From Corynebacterium crudilactis (GTDB taxonomy: Bacteria; Actinomycetota; Actinomycetes; Mycobacteriales; Mycobacteriaceae), in the NCBI RefSeq assembly GCF_001643015.1, contig NZ_CP015622.1, positions 1,129,358-1,193,357 on the forward strand: 64,000 nt of DNA, written 5' to 3'. The number at the start of each line of letters is the position of its first letter. Position 1 is the first letter of the stretch. The notes under the pieces were generated by a model that searched no databases, had not been told where the DNA came from, and saw only the letters and a list, made by a program, of their open reading frames with translations. Below are positions 45,290 to 54,974 of this stretch, piece by piece. The position numbers and the translations under genes were made by a program.

Positions 45290-46864
45290 TTAATTTTCTT
45301 TTGAAATCTTCTTAGCTGCTTCTGCGAAGTCCACATCTTCGTTGTTATCAACTGCGGAAGCAAGCTTCTTGGCAGTTTCAAATTCATTGAGGATTTCTTG
45401 GGATGGTTCCTTTGTCATCAAGGAGACTGCGAACATCACGATGGTGGCGAGGGCGAAGCCTGGGATGATTTCGTAGAGAACATCTCCAAGAGGGGACATA
45501 CCCCACGCGATAGAGACCACAGCGCCAGTGATCATGCCGGCGATAGCACCTGTCGCATTCAATCGCTTCCAGTAGAGGGATGCCAGCACGATTGGGCCGA
45601 ATGCGGATCCGAATCCTGCCCAGGCAAAGCCCACGAGACCAAGGATGGAATCAGATGGGTTAATAGCCATTGCTGCTGCAATGATGGCCAAGACGATGAC
45701 CGTGCCACGAGAGAGCATGATCAAGGTGCGCTCGCTCAGGGATTCCTTCTTGGCGACCTTGAGCAGATCCTCAATCAGAGAAGACGCGGTGACCAGCAGC
45801 TGTGAAGACATCGTGGACATGATGGCTGCAAGTACGGCAGTCAGGATCAGGCCAGCGATCAGTGGGTGGAAGAGCACACGCGCAAGGTCGAGGAAGATGG
45901 ACTCATAAGCCCTGGTGTCAGTGATGCTGTATTGGGTGTTTTGTGCGAAGAACACGGTCGAGATGATTGCTGTCAGTGTTGCGCCGATCAAACAGAAGAC
46001 CATCCAGGAGATGCCGATGCGGCGACCTTGTTTTGCTTCAGCAGGTGTACGCAAAGCCATGAAGCGAACCACGATGTGTGGCTGTCCGAAGTAGCCAAGT
46101 CCCCAGCCCAAGTTGCCAATGATGGCAGCTGCGGACACTCCACTGATCAGTGAGAAATACGTGGGGTTACCGATGCCATCGGTGTGTGGGCCGTAATCAT
46201 TAGAGGTGGCAAAGCTCCAGATATCTGCAGGATTAGACAGTGTGAAATAAGCCATGACAGGGACGATGATCAGTGAGAAGAACATGATCGAACCCTGGAC
46301 AACGTCGGTGTAGGACACTGCGAGGAAGCCACCAATGAAGGTGTAGAGCACGGTTACTCCGGCAACCACTGCCATGCCGAGAAGGTAGTCGCCGCCGAAG
46401 GTGGATTCCCAGTACACGCCACCGGCAACCATGCCAGAGGAGATGTAGAAGGTGAAGAACACAATGATGATCAGTGCTGCAACAATGCGGAGGATGCGGG
46501 ATTTATCGCGAAGTCGGTTTTCAAAGAAGGATGGCAGCGTGATGGAATCGCTAGATACTTCAGTATAAGAACGTAGGCGCGGGGCGACCCACATCCAGTT
46601 GGCCCAAGCGCCGATGGTGAGGCCGACGGCGATCCAGAGCTCGGACATGCCTGTGACAAACAGTGCGCCAGGCAAGCCCATGAGCAGCCAACCGGACATA
46701 TCTGATGCGCCTGCAGACATTGCGGCAACAAAAGGGTTAAGCCCGCGGCCTGCGAGCATGTAGTCGTCGTATTTTTCAGTCTTCCGGTAGCTCCAGTAGC
46801 CGATGAGCACCATGATCAACATGTAGATAACGATGGCTATGATAAACCATGTGTTATCGCTCAT
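45290..46864 (-). CDS. putP: Sodium/proline symporter PutP
   Basis: The start at 46864 (MSDNTWFIIAIVIYML) has AAAGGAGAA 5 bases upstream and gives 524 aa, the known C. glutamicum PutP length; ATG at 46891 is rejected. Thirteen hydrophobic segments of the SSS family are visible. They include GRGLNPFVAAMSAGASDMSGWLLMGLPGA in helices 1-2, with conserved Na+ and substrate positions, and GWGLGYFGQPHIVVRFMAL. It imports proline with Na+ for use as nutrient or osmolyte. The C-terminus is a charged cytoplasmic tail. Confidence 0.96.
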   Translation of the reverse strand: MSDNTWFIIAIVIYMLIMVLIGYWSYRKTEKYDDYMLAGRGLNPFVAAMSAGASDMSGWLLMGLPGALFVTGMSELWIAVGLTIGAWANWMWVAPRLRSYTEVSSDSITLPSFFENRLRDKSRILRIVAALIIIVFFTFYISSGMVAGGVYWESTFGGDYLLGMAVVAGVTVLYTFIGGFLAVSYTDVVQGSIMFFSLIIVPVMAYFTLSNPADIWSFATSNDYGPHTDGIGNPTYFSLISGVSAAAIIGNLGWGLGYFGQPHIVVRFMALRTPAEAKQGRRIGISWMVFCLIGATLTAIISTVFFAQNTQYSITDTRAYESIFLDLARVLFHPLIAGLILTAVLAAIMSTMSSQLLVTASSLIEDLLKVAKKESLSERTLIMLSRGTVIVLAIIAAAMAINPSDSILGLVGFAWAGFGSAFGPIVLASLYWKRLNATGAIAGMITGAVVSIAWGMSPLGDVLYEIIPGFALATIVMFAVSLMTKEPSQEILNEFETAKKLASAVDNNEDVDFAEAAKKISKEN

Positions 46865-47150
46865 GAGGTTCTCCTTTTGGGTTGTGGACAAATGTGCAAG
46901 TAATAAGTGTTGTGAATTACAACACTAATGGATTCAGCATCACTTATATACATAGGCATTCAAAAGCACCCCTATCTGCGCAGGCAATCCAGCATCGCAG
47001 CGCCTGTGCCTGGCGGAGGAGGGTGGCGTCGATAAGCAATATTTTTTAATCTGTGGTGAATTGGAAAATAACCGGTAGGCTGGAGTACTTGTCCAATGGT
47101 TTCGCACAAGGTTACGAGAAACCACTCTTCAACATAGGTGAAATGAGTTC
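46865..47150. promoter_or_regulatory. Divergent region between putP and the SNF2 helicase gene
   Basis: These 286 bases contain a possible stem CAGGCA/TGCCTG and, at 47025-47047, GGCGTCGATAAGCA plus a T-run. This is another copy of the dispersed motif. No operator was recognised. Confidence 0.45.
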
Positions 47151-50100
47151 ATGACTTCTCACTTGCTTCACGGTCTCTGGATCAAAGATCGCGGTCTGCA
47201 ATTGTGGATTGAACAGGTCGAAGGCCACCGAATTGTGCTTCCTGAGGTTGTAGAAAGCGGTACATTCCCGCCGGTGGTGGATCAGATTCTGCAAGGAAAA
47301 ACGTTCCGGCCACGCATGAATGTGCATTTGCGCACGCCGAAAGGCCGCCATGTTGAGCTGCCTACTCCGACTGCAGCTTTTACCCCTGAAGAGGCGGTGA
47401 CGGTTTTCTCGCAGTTGAGTTTTTTGAAGGCGGAAACTCCAGCAGCCACTCGCGCTCAACGGGCATCCATTGCGCCTGATTTGTGGTGGCTGATTTCCAT
47501 GTATCAAGGCCTGGCGAGGTTTGTGCAGGCCGGCCGTGTCACGCTGCGCACAGTGATGATTGATAATGCCTGGTGGCCGCAGTGGCAGCTGTCTGCAAGT
47601 TTGTCTGAGCGCGGCTGGCTTGCGGAAATGAACCACGCAGCACCGGGAATCTTGCGGATTAATGGTGGCCGTGATTTGGCGGGAAGCATGTCTAATGAAC
47701 TGCCGCATTGGATCGCTAATGCAATTTTGCGTGATTATCGCGATGAAACTATGCCTTATGCGCGCCATGAGTTCATTGATTCTTTGCTGTATAACCATTC
47801 TTTGCGCAAGGGTTCCACGATGCTCACGCATGCGCTTAATCAGTGGAAAAACACCATCACTTCGGCTTCGTTACAATTGGTGATTTTGGTGGAGGAACCA
47901 CCTGCAGAATCAGATTATGAAGATCCAATGGATTCTGTGTGGCCGGTGCGCTTGATGGTGCGTACCGGAGTGGATGCGCCACAGGCCATTCAAAAGGGCT
48001 CGATTGATAGTGGCGGAATGGAGCAGCTTCGTTCACAATATGAATCTGCCAAGACCACATCATTTTTGCTTGATCCCGCTCGCGATGACGCCATGTTAGG
48101 GCATATGGTCGATATCGCCCAAAACGGTGATTGGGATATTTTCTTAACCACAGAAGAAATAGTCAGCTTTATTTCTCATGACGTAGCAAAACTCCGCAAA
48201 GCTGGCATCCCGGTCATGCTGCCCAAGGCGTGGAGTACCTATGAAACGCGCGCACAGGTAGAAGCACGCACTCCTGGCGATGGTGCAGATTCAACGACGA
48301 AGGCGATTATTGGCCTTGACCAGCTGGTTGAGTACAACTGGCGCATCAGCGTCGGCGATATCACGCTCTCAGATGAAGAGATGCGGGAACTCATCGATTC
48401 CAAAACAGGCCTCATCCGCCTGCGCGGCGACTGGGTCATGGCCGACCAAGATGCTTTACGACGGATCACCAGTTACATGGATGAGCTGTCGAAGTCCTCA
48501 GAAAAGCGTGCTCGCACTGAGATGGAAAAAGTGGCCATGGAAGCCAAACTTGCAGAAGCAAGTGGGGCAGAAGGCTGGCAATTGCTGGCTGCCAAAGCAG
48601 AAACGCTCCGTAAAGAATTTAATGAGAAGTTCAGCGGCGATGGTCATGGCGAAGTAACTCTTGCTGAACTGCGTGAAATCGCATTGAAAGCAGCAGAAAA
48701 TGAGCCAGTAGAATTTACTGGATCGCAGTGGTTTAACTCTTTGCTGGGTGGCACTGAAACTCCTGCTCCAGTCCGAGTTGATATCCCTGACACTGTGCAT
48801 GCAGAGCTGCGCGAATACCAGCATCGCGGAGTCGATTGGCTGTACTGGATGTCGGAAAACAACCTCGGTGCTGTCTTGGCTGATGATATGGGATTGGGCA
48901 AGACACTCCAGCTGTTATCCCTGTTGGCTGTCGAACGCGCCAAAGCACCTGATGTGGTCCGCAGCCCAACGCTTGTGGTGTGCCCGACCTCTGTGGTGGG
49001 TAACTGGGCAGCTGAAGCGCAGAAGTTTGTGCCTTCGCTCAAAGTCTTGATGCACCATGGCCCACAGCGGTTAAATGATGAAGAGTTCTTGATTAAAGCC
49101 AAGGGCATGGACTTGATTGTCACCTCTTATGGCGTGGTTACCCGCGATTTCAAACTCATAGGAGAAGTTGGTTTTGAACGCATTGTGCTTGATGAAGCCC
49201 AAGCGATTAAGAACTCTTCTACCAGAGTGTCTAAAGCAGTGCGCTCGCTGCCGTCACGCCACCGAGTTGCTCTGACCGGTACCCCAGTGGAAAACCGTTT
49301 GTCTGAAATGCGCTCCATCCTAGATTTCTGTAACCCAGGAGTTTTAGGTTCCGCATCGTTTTTCCGTAATCACTTTGCCAAGGCAATTGAACGCGAACAA
49401 GACGACACCATGACAGAGCGTCTACGCCAGCTCACCGCACCGTTTATTTTGCGCCGCCTGAAAACAGATCCATCCATCATTGATGACCTACCGGAGAAAA
49501 CCGAGAAGATCATCCGCGTAGATATGAGCACCGAACAGGCTTCCTTGTACAAAGCCTTGGTGGAAGATGTGCAAAAACAGCTGGATGAGCGCCAAGGGAT
49601 GTCGCGTAAAGGCCTCGTGCTTGCCACCATCACACGCATTAAACAGATCTGTAATCACCCGGCACACTTCTTGGGTGATGGTTCTGATGTGACCTTGAAG
49701 GGCAAACATCGATCCGGCAAGGTAGAAGCGCTGATGGAATTGATTGATGCAGCGGTGAAAGAAGAGCGTCGCATGTTGATTTTCACCCAATATGCAGCAT
49801 TTGGACGTATTCTTTCACCTTATTTGTCTGATCGATTGGGCACCACTATTCCGTTTCTCCACGGTGGCGTGACCAAACCTGGACGTGACCGCATGGTGGC
49901 AGACTTCCAATCAGAAGATGGCCCACCAGCGATGATTTTGTCATTGAAGGCCGGCGGTACTGGCCTCAACCTCACTGCTGCATCGATTGTGGTTCATATG
50001 GATCGCTGGTGGAATCCTGCCGTGGAAAACCAAGCCACTGACCGCGCTTTCCGCATTGGTCAGCAAAAAAATGTTGATGTGTACAAAATGATCACAGCAG

Positions 50101-50255
50101 GCACCATGGAGGAATCTATTCAAGATATTCTCGATGGAAAAATGCATCTGGCCAGTGCCATCGTTGGTGAGGGCGAAGGTTGGATCACAGAGCTTAACCC
50201 TGAAGAATTGGCTATGCTGATGAGCTACCGCGAAAGGGAGGGCGCAGATGACTGA
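47151..50255 (+). CDS. SNF2-family DNA-dependent ATPase (HelZ/HepA type)
   Basis: The 1034-aa protein has an N-terminal accessory region of about 530 residues with a SNF2_assoc-type layout (FFLTTEEIVSFISHDVAKLRKAGIPVMLPKAW). The SNF2 motor follows: YQHRGVDWLYWMSENNLGAVLADDMGLGKT at about 560-590, DEAQAIKN, VALTGTPVENRLSEM, HGGVTKPGRDRM, and the C-lobe AGGTGLNLTAASIVVHMDRWWNPAVENQATDRAFRIGQ. It remodels protein-DNA or RNA polymerase complexes using ATP. It overlaps a SWIM-domain gene by 8 bases; the same pair is known in mycobacteria (HelZ, Rv2101). Confidence 0.93.
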   Translation: MTSHLLHGLWIKDRGLQLWIEQVEGHRIVLPEVVESGTFPPVVDQILQGKTFRPRMNVHLRTPKGRHVELPTPTAAFTPEEAVTVFSQLSFLKAETPAATRAQRASIAPDLWWLISMYQGLARFVQAGRVTLRTVMIDNAWWPQWQLSASLSERGWLAEMNHAAPGILRINGGRDLAGSMSNELPHWIANAILRDYRDETMPYARHEFIDSLLYNHSLRKGSTMLTHALNQWKNTITSASLQLVILVEEPPAESDYEDPMDSVWPVRLMVRTGVDAPQAIQKGSIDSGGMEQLRSQYESAKTTSFLLDPARDDAMLGHMVDIAQNGDWDIFLTTEEIVSFISHDVAKLRKAGIPVMLPKAWSTYETRAQVEARTPGDGADSTTKAIIGLDQLVEYNWRISVGDITLSDEEMRELIDSKTGLIRLRGDWVMADQDALRRITSYMDELSKSSEKRARTEMEKVAMEAKLAEASGAEGWQLLAAKAETLRKEFNEKFSGDGHGEVTLAELREIALKAAENEPVEFTGSQWFNSLLGGTETPAPVRVDIPDTVHAELREYQHRGVDWLYWMSENNLGAVLADDMGLGKTLQLLSLLAVERAKAPDVVRSPTLVVCPTSVVGNWAAEAQKFVPSLKVLMHHGPQRLNDEEFLIKAKGMDLIVTSYGVVTRDFKLIGEVGFERIVLDEAQAIKNSSTRVSKAVRSLPSRHRVALTGTPVENRLSEMRSILDFCNPGVLGSASFFRNHFAKAIEREQDDTMTERLRQLTAPFILRRLKTDPSIIDDLPEKTEKIIRVDMSTEQASLYKALVEDVQKQLDERQGMSRKGLVLATITRIKQICNHPAHFLGDGSDVTLKGKHRSGKVEALMELIDAAVKEERRMLIFTQYAAFGRILSPYLSDRLGTTIPFLHGGVTKPGRDRMVADFQSEDGPPAMILSLKAGGTGLNLTAASIVVHMDRWWNPAVENQATDRAFRIGQQKNVDVYKMITAGTMEESIQDILDGKMHLASAIVGEGEGWITELNPEELAMLMSYREREGADD

Positions 50256-51102
50256 ATCACGCCGCGTGAAAATGGATAACGTGATTTATGCCAATTTTGG
50301 CAATAAGAAACGCGTATCCACGCCCGAAGATCGCGTTCAAGTGATCAATAAATCGCGCGATAAACAGTTCAGCCCTGCCGGTCACCGTACCGTGATGTTG
50401 ACGGAGAAAAACGCAGATAGCGGTAGGCGTTCCCGCGGTGAACAGTATTACCGCAACGGAAATGTCACGGGTATCACCGTGATGGAAGGCCGAGTGGAGT
50501 GCACCGTGGCAGGCTCTCAAAATGAGCCGTTTACCACCACTGTGACTTTTCCCTATAGAAGCTCGGATAAGTTGCGAGAAGCCTATGCAGCCATTGCGGA
50601 TACTCCCAATGGCCTGCGTTTAGTACGCGAGGGGCATTTGACCTCATCCATGCTGGATCATCTGGTGGGTAATCCAGAGGAATCAATTTATTTTGATTGC
50701 ACCTGCCCGGATCGTTCCTTGGTGTGTAAACATGCCGTAGCAAGCGCATATTATGTGGCTGAGAAAATGACCTCTAATCCTGCGTTGATCCTCGATATCA
50801 GGGGCCAAGGATTGGCAGGTTTAGAAGCGCTGATCCGGACTTATCACACCAAGGTGGATACGGAACCGGAAGATAATGACAGCTTCTGGAACGGCAAGGA
50901 ACTACCAAGCTTGCCTGATCCAAAGATCGCTTCTGCCATAGATGATTCCGATATTAACTATCTGCACAAGGCCTTGCGTCTGATTTCCTATACCTCGCTT
51001 GAGCAGTTGCGCGCAGTGAGCGATATCGAAGATATGTATGAAATTTTGGTGTCTAATCACCCTGATAATCAACGGGTGTATGAGGAAGAAGATACGGATT
51101 AA
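50248..51102 (+). CDS. SWIM zinc-finger protein, SNF2 partner
   Basis: The 284-aa protein has a SWIM motif, FDCTCPDRSLVCKHAVA (C-x-C-x6-C-x-H), at about residues 150-167. The N-terminal part is basic (VINKSRDKQFSPAG), and the rest is helical and acidic. SWIM domains bind DNA or proteins. The overlap with the SNF2 gene (50248-50255) suggests a complex of the two, as in other actinobacteria. The enzymatic function, if any, is unknown. Confidence 0.88.
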   Translation: MTESRRVKMDNVIYANFGNKKRVSTPEDRVQVINKSRDKQFSPAGHRTVMLTEKNADSGRRSRGEQYYRNGNVTGITVMEGRVECTVAGSQNEPFTTTVTFPYRSSDKLREAYAAIADTPNGLRLVREGHLTSSMLDHLVGNPEESIYFDCTCPDRSLVCKHAVASAYYVAEKMTSNPALILDIRGQGLAGLEALIRTYHTKVDTEPEDNDSFWNGKELPSLPDPKIASAIDDSDINYLHKALRLISYTSLEQLRAVSDIEDMYEILVSNHPDNQRVYEEEDTD

Positions 51103-51173
51103 ACTGGTGTTTTAGGCATTGATTACCCCCACAGGGGAAGTCTGTGTCGACCGTGCATGATGAGATGAGCGCT

Positions 51174-52319
51174 ATGAATACAACAGTTAAGTTTTTACAC
51201 TCTTCAGATCTTCAAATAGGAATGACGCGGTGGTTCTTATCCGATGAAGCCCAAGCGCGTTTTGATGATGATCGCATTAGGGCCATCGAAAAGATGGGCA
51301 GGGTAGCGCGTGAGTATGCTTGCGAGTTCATTGTGCTTGCAGGCGATGTCTTTGAGCACAATTCTTTAGAGCAACGCACTACAGGCCGTGCGTTAGAGGC
51401 ATTGCGTTCACTCAAAATGCCGGTGTATTTGCTGCCAGGAAACCATGATCCGCTGACCGCAGATTCACTGTTTTATCGGGCTAAAGATATTGCTGGCGTG
51501 ACCATTTTGGCAGATACTCAAACCCATCAGATCAGCCCAGGCGTAGAAATTATTGGTGCGCCGCTACAACATAAAATTGCTACTTCTGATCTTGTCGCAG
51601 ATGCCTTAAAAGATTTAGAACCTACCGATAGTATCCGTATCGCAGTGGGGCATGGGCAGGCAGAAGCTCGCACAACGCACCACCGCGCAGATTTGATAGA
51701 TCTGCACAATGTGGAAGCAAAATTGGCTGAGGGCATCATTGATTACCTTGCGCTTGGTGATACCCACTCGGCACAGCCCGTGGGAACAAGTGGCAAAGTG
51801 TGGTTTTCTGGTGCTCCGGAGACCACGGATTTTCACGATTTAGACCCAGAGCGTGTGGGCGGTGAAGTTAATTCCGGCAAAGTATTAGTAGTGACAGCCT
51901 CCAAAGAAGCGGTGGAGGTGGAAGAAATTGAAATAGGGAAGTGGACTTTCCAGGCCTTTTCTCGAGATATTTCTTCCACGGAGGATGTACAAGAATTTTT
52001 GGATACTTTGCGTGCTTACCCGGATAAATCGCGCACAGTTATTAAATATGGCTTGCGCGGAACTATTACTTTGGAACAAAACAGGCTGTTGGAAGAAGGC
52101 ATTGCAGAGCTAGAAGATGTTTTTGCCTCGTTGAAACCTCGAGAACGCACCACGGATCTTGTGTTGGAACCTGGGGAAGAGGAACTAGCCAATTTAGATG
52201 CCACAGGTTATGCCGCCGAAGTATTGCGAGAGCTAGCGGATTCCGTGGTTAATGGTGCAGCTCCTGAGGAAGATAGAGATGCCTTGAACCTACTGTTCCG
52301 CCTGAGCCGGGAGGTTTAA
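51174..52319 (+). CDS. SbcD/Mre11-like metallophosphoesterase, putative DNA repair nuclease
   Basis: Start at 51174 gives MNTTVKFLHSSDLQIG; a GTG at 51144 and ATG at 51165 are alternatives without better ribosome sites. Motifs in order are SSDLQIG, VLAGDVFEHN, LPGNHD, VGHGQAEA and LGDTHSAQ. The first motif has Gln instead of His (DLQ for DLH), as I recall for the mycobacterial Rv1277 group, so it may be a subfamily feature. A C-terminal capping region of about 150 residues follows. It probably forms a nuclease complex with the SbcC-like ATPase that begins 3 bases later. Confidence 0.87.
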   Translation: MNTTVKFLHSSDLQIGMTRWFLSDEAQARFDDDRIRAIEKMGRVAREYACEFIVLAGDVFEHNSLEQRTTGRALEALRSLKMPVYLLPGNHDPLTADSLFYRAKDIAGVTILADTQTHQISPGVEIIGAPLQHKIATSDLVADALKDLEPTDSIRIAVGHGQAEARTTHHRADLIDLHNVEAKLAEGIIDYLALGDTHSAQPVGTSGKVWFSGAPETTDFHDLDPERVGGEVNSGKVLVVTASKEAVEVEEIEIGKWTFQAFSRDISSTEDVQEFLDTLRAYPDKSRTVIKYGLRGTITLEQNRLLEEGIAELEDVFASLKPRERTTDLVLEPGEEELANLDATGYAAEVLRELADSVVNGAAPEEDRDALNLLFRLSREV

Positions 52320-52322
52320 CAG

Positions 52323-54953
52323 ATGCGTATACATGAAATAATTATTGAGAATTTCCGAGCACTTGAGCATTTAGAATTGCGTGATATTCCTGATCGCGGT
52401 GTCATTGTCATCCACGGTGACAATGAGCAGGGAAAGTCTTCCATCCTTGAAGCCATCAATCTTCTTCTGAGCACCAAGAGCACAAGTAGAAGCGGAAAAA
52501 TTAAAGTTACCCAACCTGTGGATCGGGATGTTCCGGTCAGCATCACCCTTGAGGCAACGGTGGGTACTGTCAGGTTTCGGATTCTGAAACGCTATCTCAA
52601 AACGCCTGCCACTGAACTGCAGATTATGGAGCCGCGTCCGTCGAACCACCGTGGTGAAGATGCAGAGACGAAGTTTGCAGAGGTCTTGGAAAGCCACCTC
52701 GATACCACGTTGTTGGATACCTTGTTTATGAAGCAGGGTGAGGTCCAAGCGGGTATTAATGCTGTGGGAATTCCTGCATTGACCAGCGCGCTTAATGCCC
52801 AAAATGGCAATACCGAGGATGCAGCTGAGGACACGGAACTCATGGCTGCGGTGGAGAAAGAATACGCAAAGTTCTACACCACTACTGGAAAAGCCAATAG
52901 TCGTTTTGCTCAGTTCACTAAACAGGTGGATGGGCTGCGCGCGGATCTTGATGATGCCAGCGCGGAGGTTGCGAAACTCTCCTCTCATGTTGATCGGGTA
53001 TCTCGCTTGGAGCGCGACCGGGATCAAGCTCATACCAAGCTGCCACAGGCAGAAGAGGAGCTTGCTTCTCGACGCTTCGAGCTAGACGCCGCGCTCAAGG
53101 TAAAGACCGAAGCTGAAGAAGTCCGTGCACAGTTTGCCCGTGCACGGGAACAACTAGAACACGCCGAAGCTACGCAGCACCAACGTGGAGAACTTCAGCG
53201 CAGGGTGGAATCAGCACACCACACTGTGGAACAAGCTGTTGTAGGACAAAAAACTGCACAGGAAGCGGCAGACCGTGAAGAGGAAGAGCTCCAGATTTTA
53301 ACGGAGCGTTTAAAAGCTACTCGGCGAAGTGAAACCACAGCAATTGAGACGGTTAAGCAAGCCCGCCAAGCTGTAGCCAGCATAAAAAACCGTGAACGCA
53401 AAGATGATCTCACAGCGCTTCTTGCTGAGCTGGAGGGCATTGGAGAAAACCTCCATGCATTACGGACCGCTCAAAGTACTCTGGCGCGGGTAACTCAGCG
53501 TGATATTGATGCACTGCAAAAGGCCAGTACAGAAGTTGATATTCAGAAGAAACTCGTGGAAACGCGGCAGGGAAGCATCACTCTGAGTGCTTCTGTGCCG
53601 ACCGATATCCGCGTGGGCGAAGAGTCCATTTCAGCTTCAGCTGATGAGGAAAGCTTTAGTCTTGATCGAGAGCTGTCCATAGTTATTGGTGATGTCACAC
53701 TGGTGATCAACCCAGGTAAAACAGCTGCGGAAAGCCGTACTGATCTGGAATCTGCGGAAGCCGCTTTGGCGGAACTTTTAGATCATCTTGATGTCGTAGA
53801 TATCGAGCAGCTGCGAGAGCGTTTCAACACCCAGGAAAAACGTGCTGCTGATATTGCTGCTTTGTTAAAAGAAGAGCAAAGAATCAGCGGGGGAACAGAG
53901 ATCGCTGTACTGCGAGCTGAGCTAGATGGGTTACAGATCGCAGAAGAGTTTGATCCTGACTTAAGTCTTGAAGATGCTCAAGTGGCTTTGGATGAGGCGG
54001 AGGATTTACGTGAACAAGCTGGCGAGGCACAAAAATTGGCCGCTGCTGCTCTGGATGGAGTGAGTGCGCGCCCAGCGGATACAGCGCTGACCATTCTTAA
54101 TGCTCGGTTAGGAGAGCTCAACAGCAATGTAGTTGCTGCCCAAACAGAGCTTGATGCTGCACTGGCAGAAACATCCACTGAGGATATAGATGCATTAGTT
54201 TTACAACGCGTGGAAGCTCTGGCTGCTGTTGCTCTCCAAAAAAAGCAGGTAGAGGAAGCTCTAGCGCAGACCAACCCAGATATGGCAGCACGGCTTCATG
54301 ATGCGGCAGAAGCTAATCTGAAGTCCTATAAGTCTGCGATTTCAGAGGCGAATACTGAACTCGTGCGCCTTGAAGGGCTTATTGGCGTTGCTGCTGGTGC
54401 GAAAGAGCGTTTCGATAAAGTACAGGCAGCGTTAAAAGGTGCAGAAAATAGGCTGGAATCAGAACAGCGTCGAGCTCATGCTGCACGCAGGCTTCATGAG
54501 CTCATGGTCTTTTACCGAGATGAATCCCGAAAACGATACGCAGCTCCATTCGCCGATAAACTATCTCGGCTGGCAGCATCTGTATTTGGGGAAAACACAG
54601 ACTTTGATCTTGATGATCAGCTCTCGATTGCGAGTAGATCAATTGGTCCTCGAACTGTCGATATTGATCATTTATCCGGTGGTGCGCAAGAACAGCTTGC
54701 GATTTTAACTCGGTTTGCCATTGCAGAGCTGGTGGCAGAATCTTCGGCGCAGGGAGCTGTGCCGGTATTTATTGATGATGCCCTGGGCAGCACTGACCCG
54801 GAACGATTAACACGTATTTCCACGCTGTTTAGCGATGCCGGAAAAGAATCCCAAGTGTTTGTCTTGACCTGTGTGCCAGATAGATACAACTATGTGGAAG
54901 TAACACAAAAGCGCAGCATTGAATCGTTGAAAACTACCAACGTTTTGCTTTAA
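52323..54953 (+). CDS. SbcC/Rad50-like coiled-coil ATPase
   Basis: The 876-aa protein starts MRIHEIIIENFRALEHLEL with Walker A GDNEQGKS at about 36-43. A long region rich in Ala, Glu, Leu and Lys (about 180-720) is predicted coiled coil, interrupted by a beta-containing segment (SITLSASVPTDIRVGEESISA). Near the C-terminus are the ABC signature LSGGAQEQLAIL at about 784 and Walker B VPVFIDDALGSTD at about 813, with Asp where Glu is usual. It should bind DNA ends with the SbcD-like protein. GGGAGG precedes the ATG. Confidence 0.9.
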   Translation: MRIHEIIIENFRALEHLELRDIPDRGVIVIHGDNEQGKSSILEAINLLLSTKSTSRSGKIKVTQPVDRDVPVSITLEATVGTVRFRILKRYLKTPATELQIMEPRPSNHRGEDAETKFAEVLESHLDTTLLDTLFMKQGEVQAGINAVGIPALTSALNAQNGNTEDAAEDTELMAAVEKEYAKFYTTTGKANSRFAQFTKQVDGLRADLDDASAEVAKLSSHVDRVSRLERDRDQAHTKLPQAEEELASRRFELDAALKVKTEAEEVRAQFARAREQLEHAEATQHQRGELQRRVESAHHTVEQAVVGQKTAQEAADREEEELQILTERLKATRRSETTAIETVKQARQAVASIKNRERKDDLTALLAELEGIGENLHALRTAQSTLARVTQRDIDALQKASTEVDIQKKLVETRQGSITLSASVPTDIRVGEESISASADEESFSLDRELSIVIGDVTLVINPGKTAAESRTDLESAEAALAELLDHLDVVDIEQLRERFNTQEKRAADIAALLKEEQRISGGTEIAVLRAELDGLQIAEEFDPDLSLEDAQVALDEAEDLREQAGEAQKLAAAALDGVSARPADTALTILNARLGELNSNVVAAQTELDAALAETSTEDIDALVLQRVEALAAVALQKKQVEEALAQTNPDMAARLHDAAEANLKSYKSAISEANTELVRLEGLIGVAAGAKERFDKVQAALKGAENRLESEQRRAHAARRLHELMVFYRDESRKRYAAPFADKLSRLAASVFGENTDFDLDDQLSIASRSIGPRTVDIDHLSGGAQEQLAILTRFAIAELVAESSAQGAVPVFIDDALGSTDPERLTRISTLFSDAGKESQVFVLTCVPDRYNYVEVTQKRSIESLKTTNVLL

Positions 54954-54974
54954 ATAAATGGAGGGGTCTCCCTA

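Noticed and set aside
47112..47831. 239-codon minus-strand frame opposite the SNF2 gene start
   Set aside because: No recognisable domain, high Arg/His/Gln content, fully inside a verified coding region.
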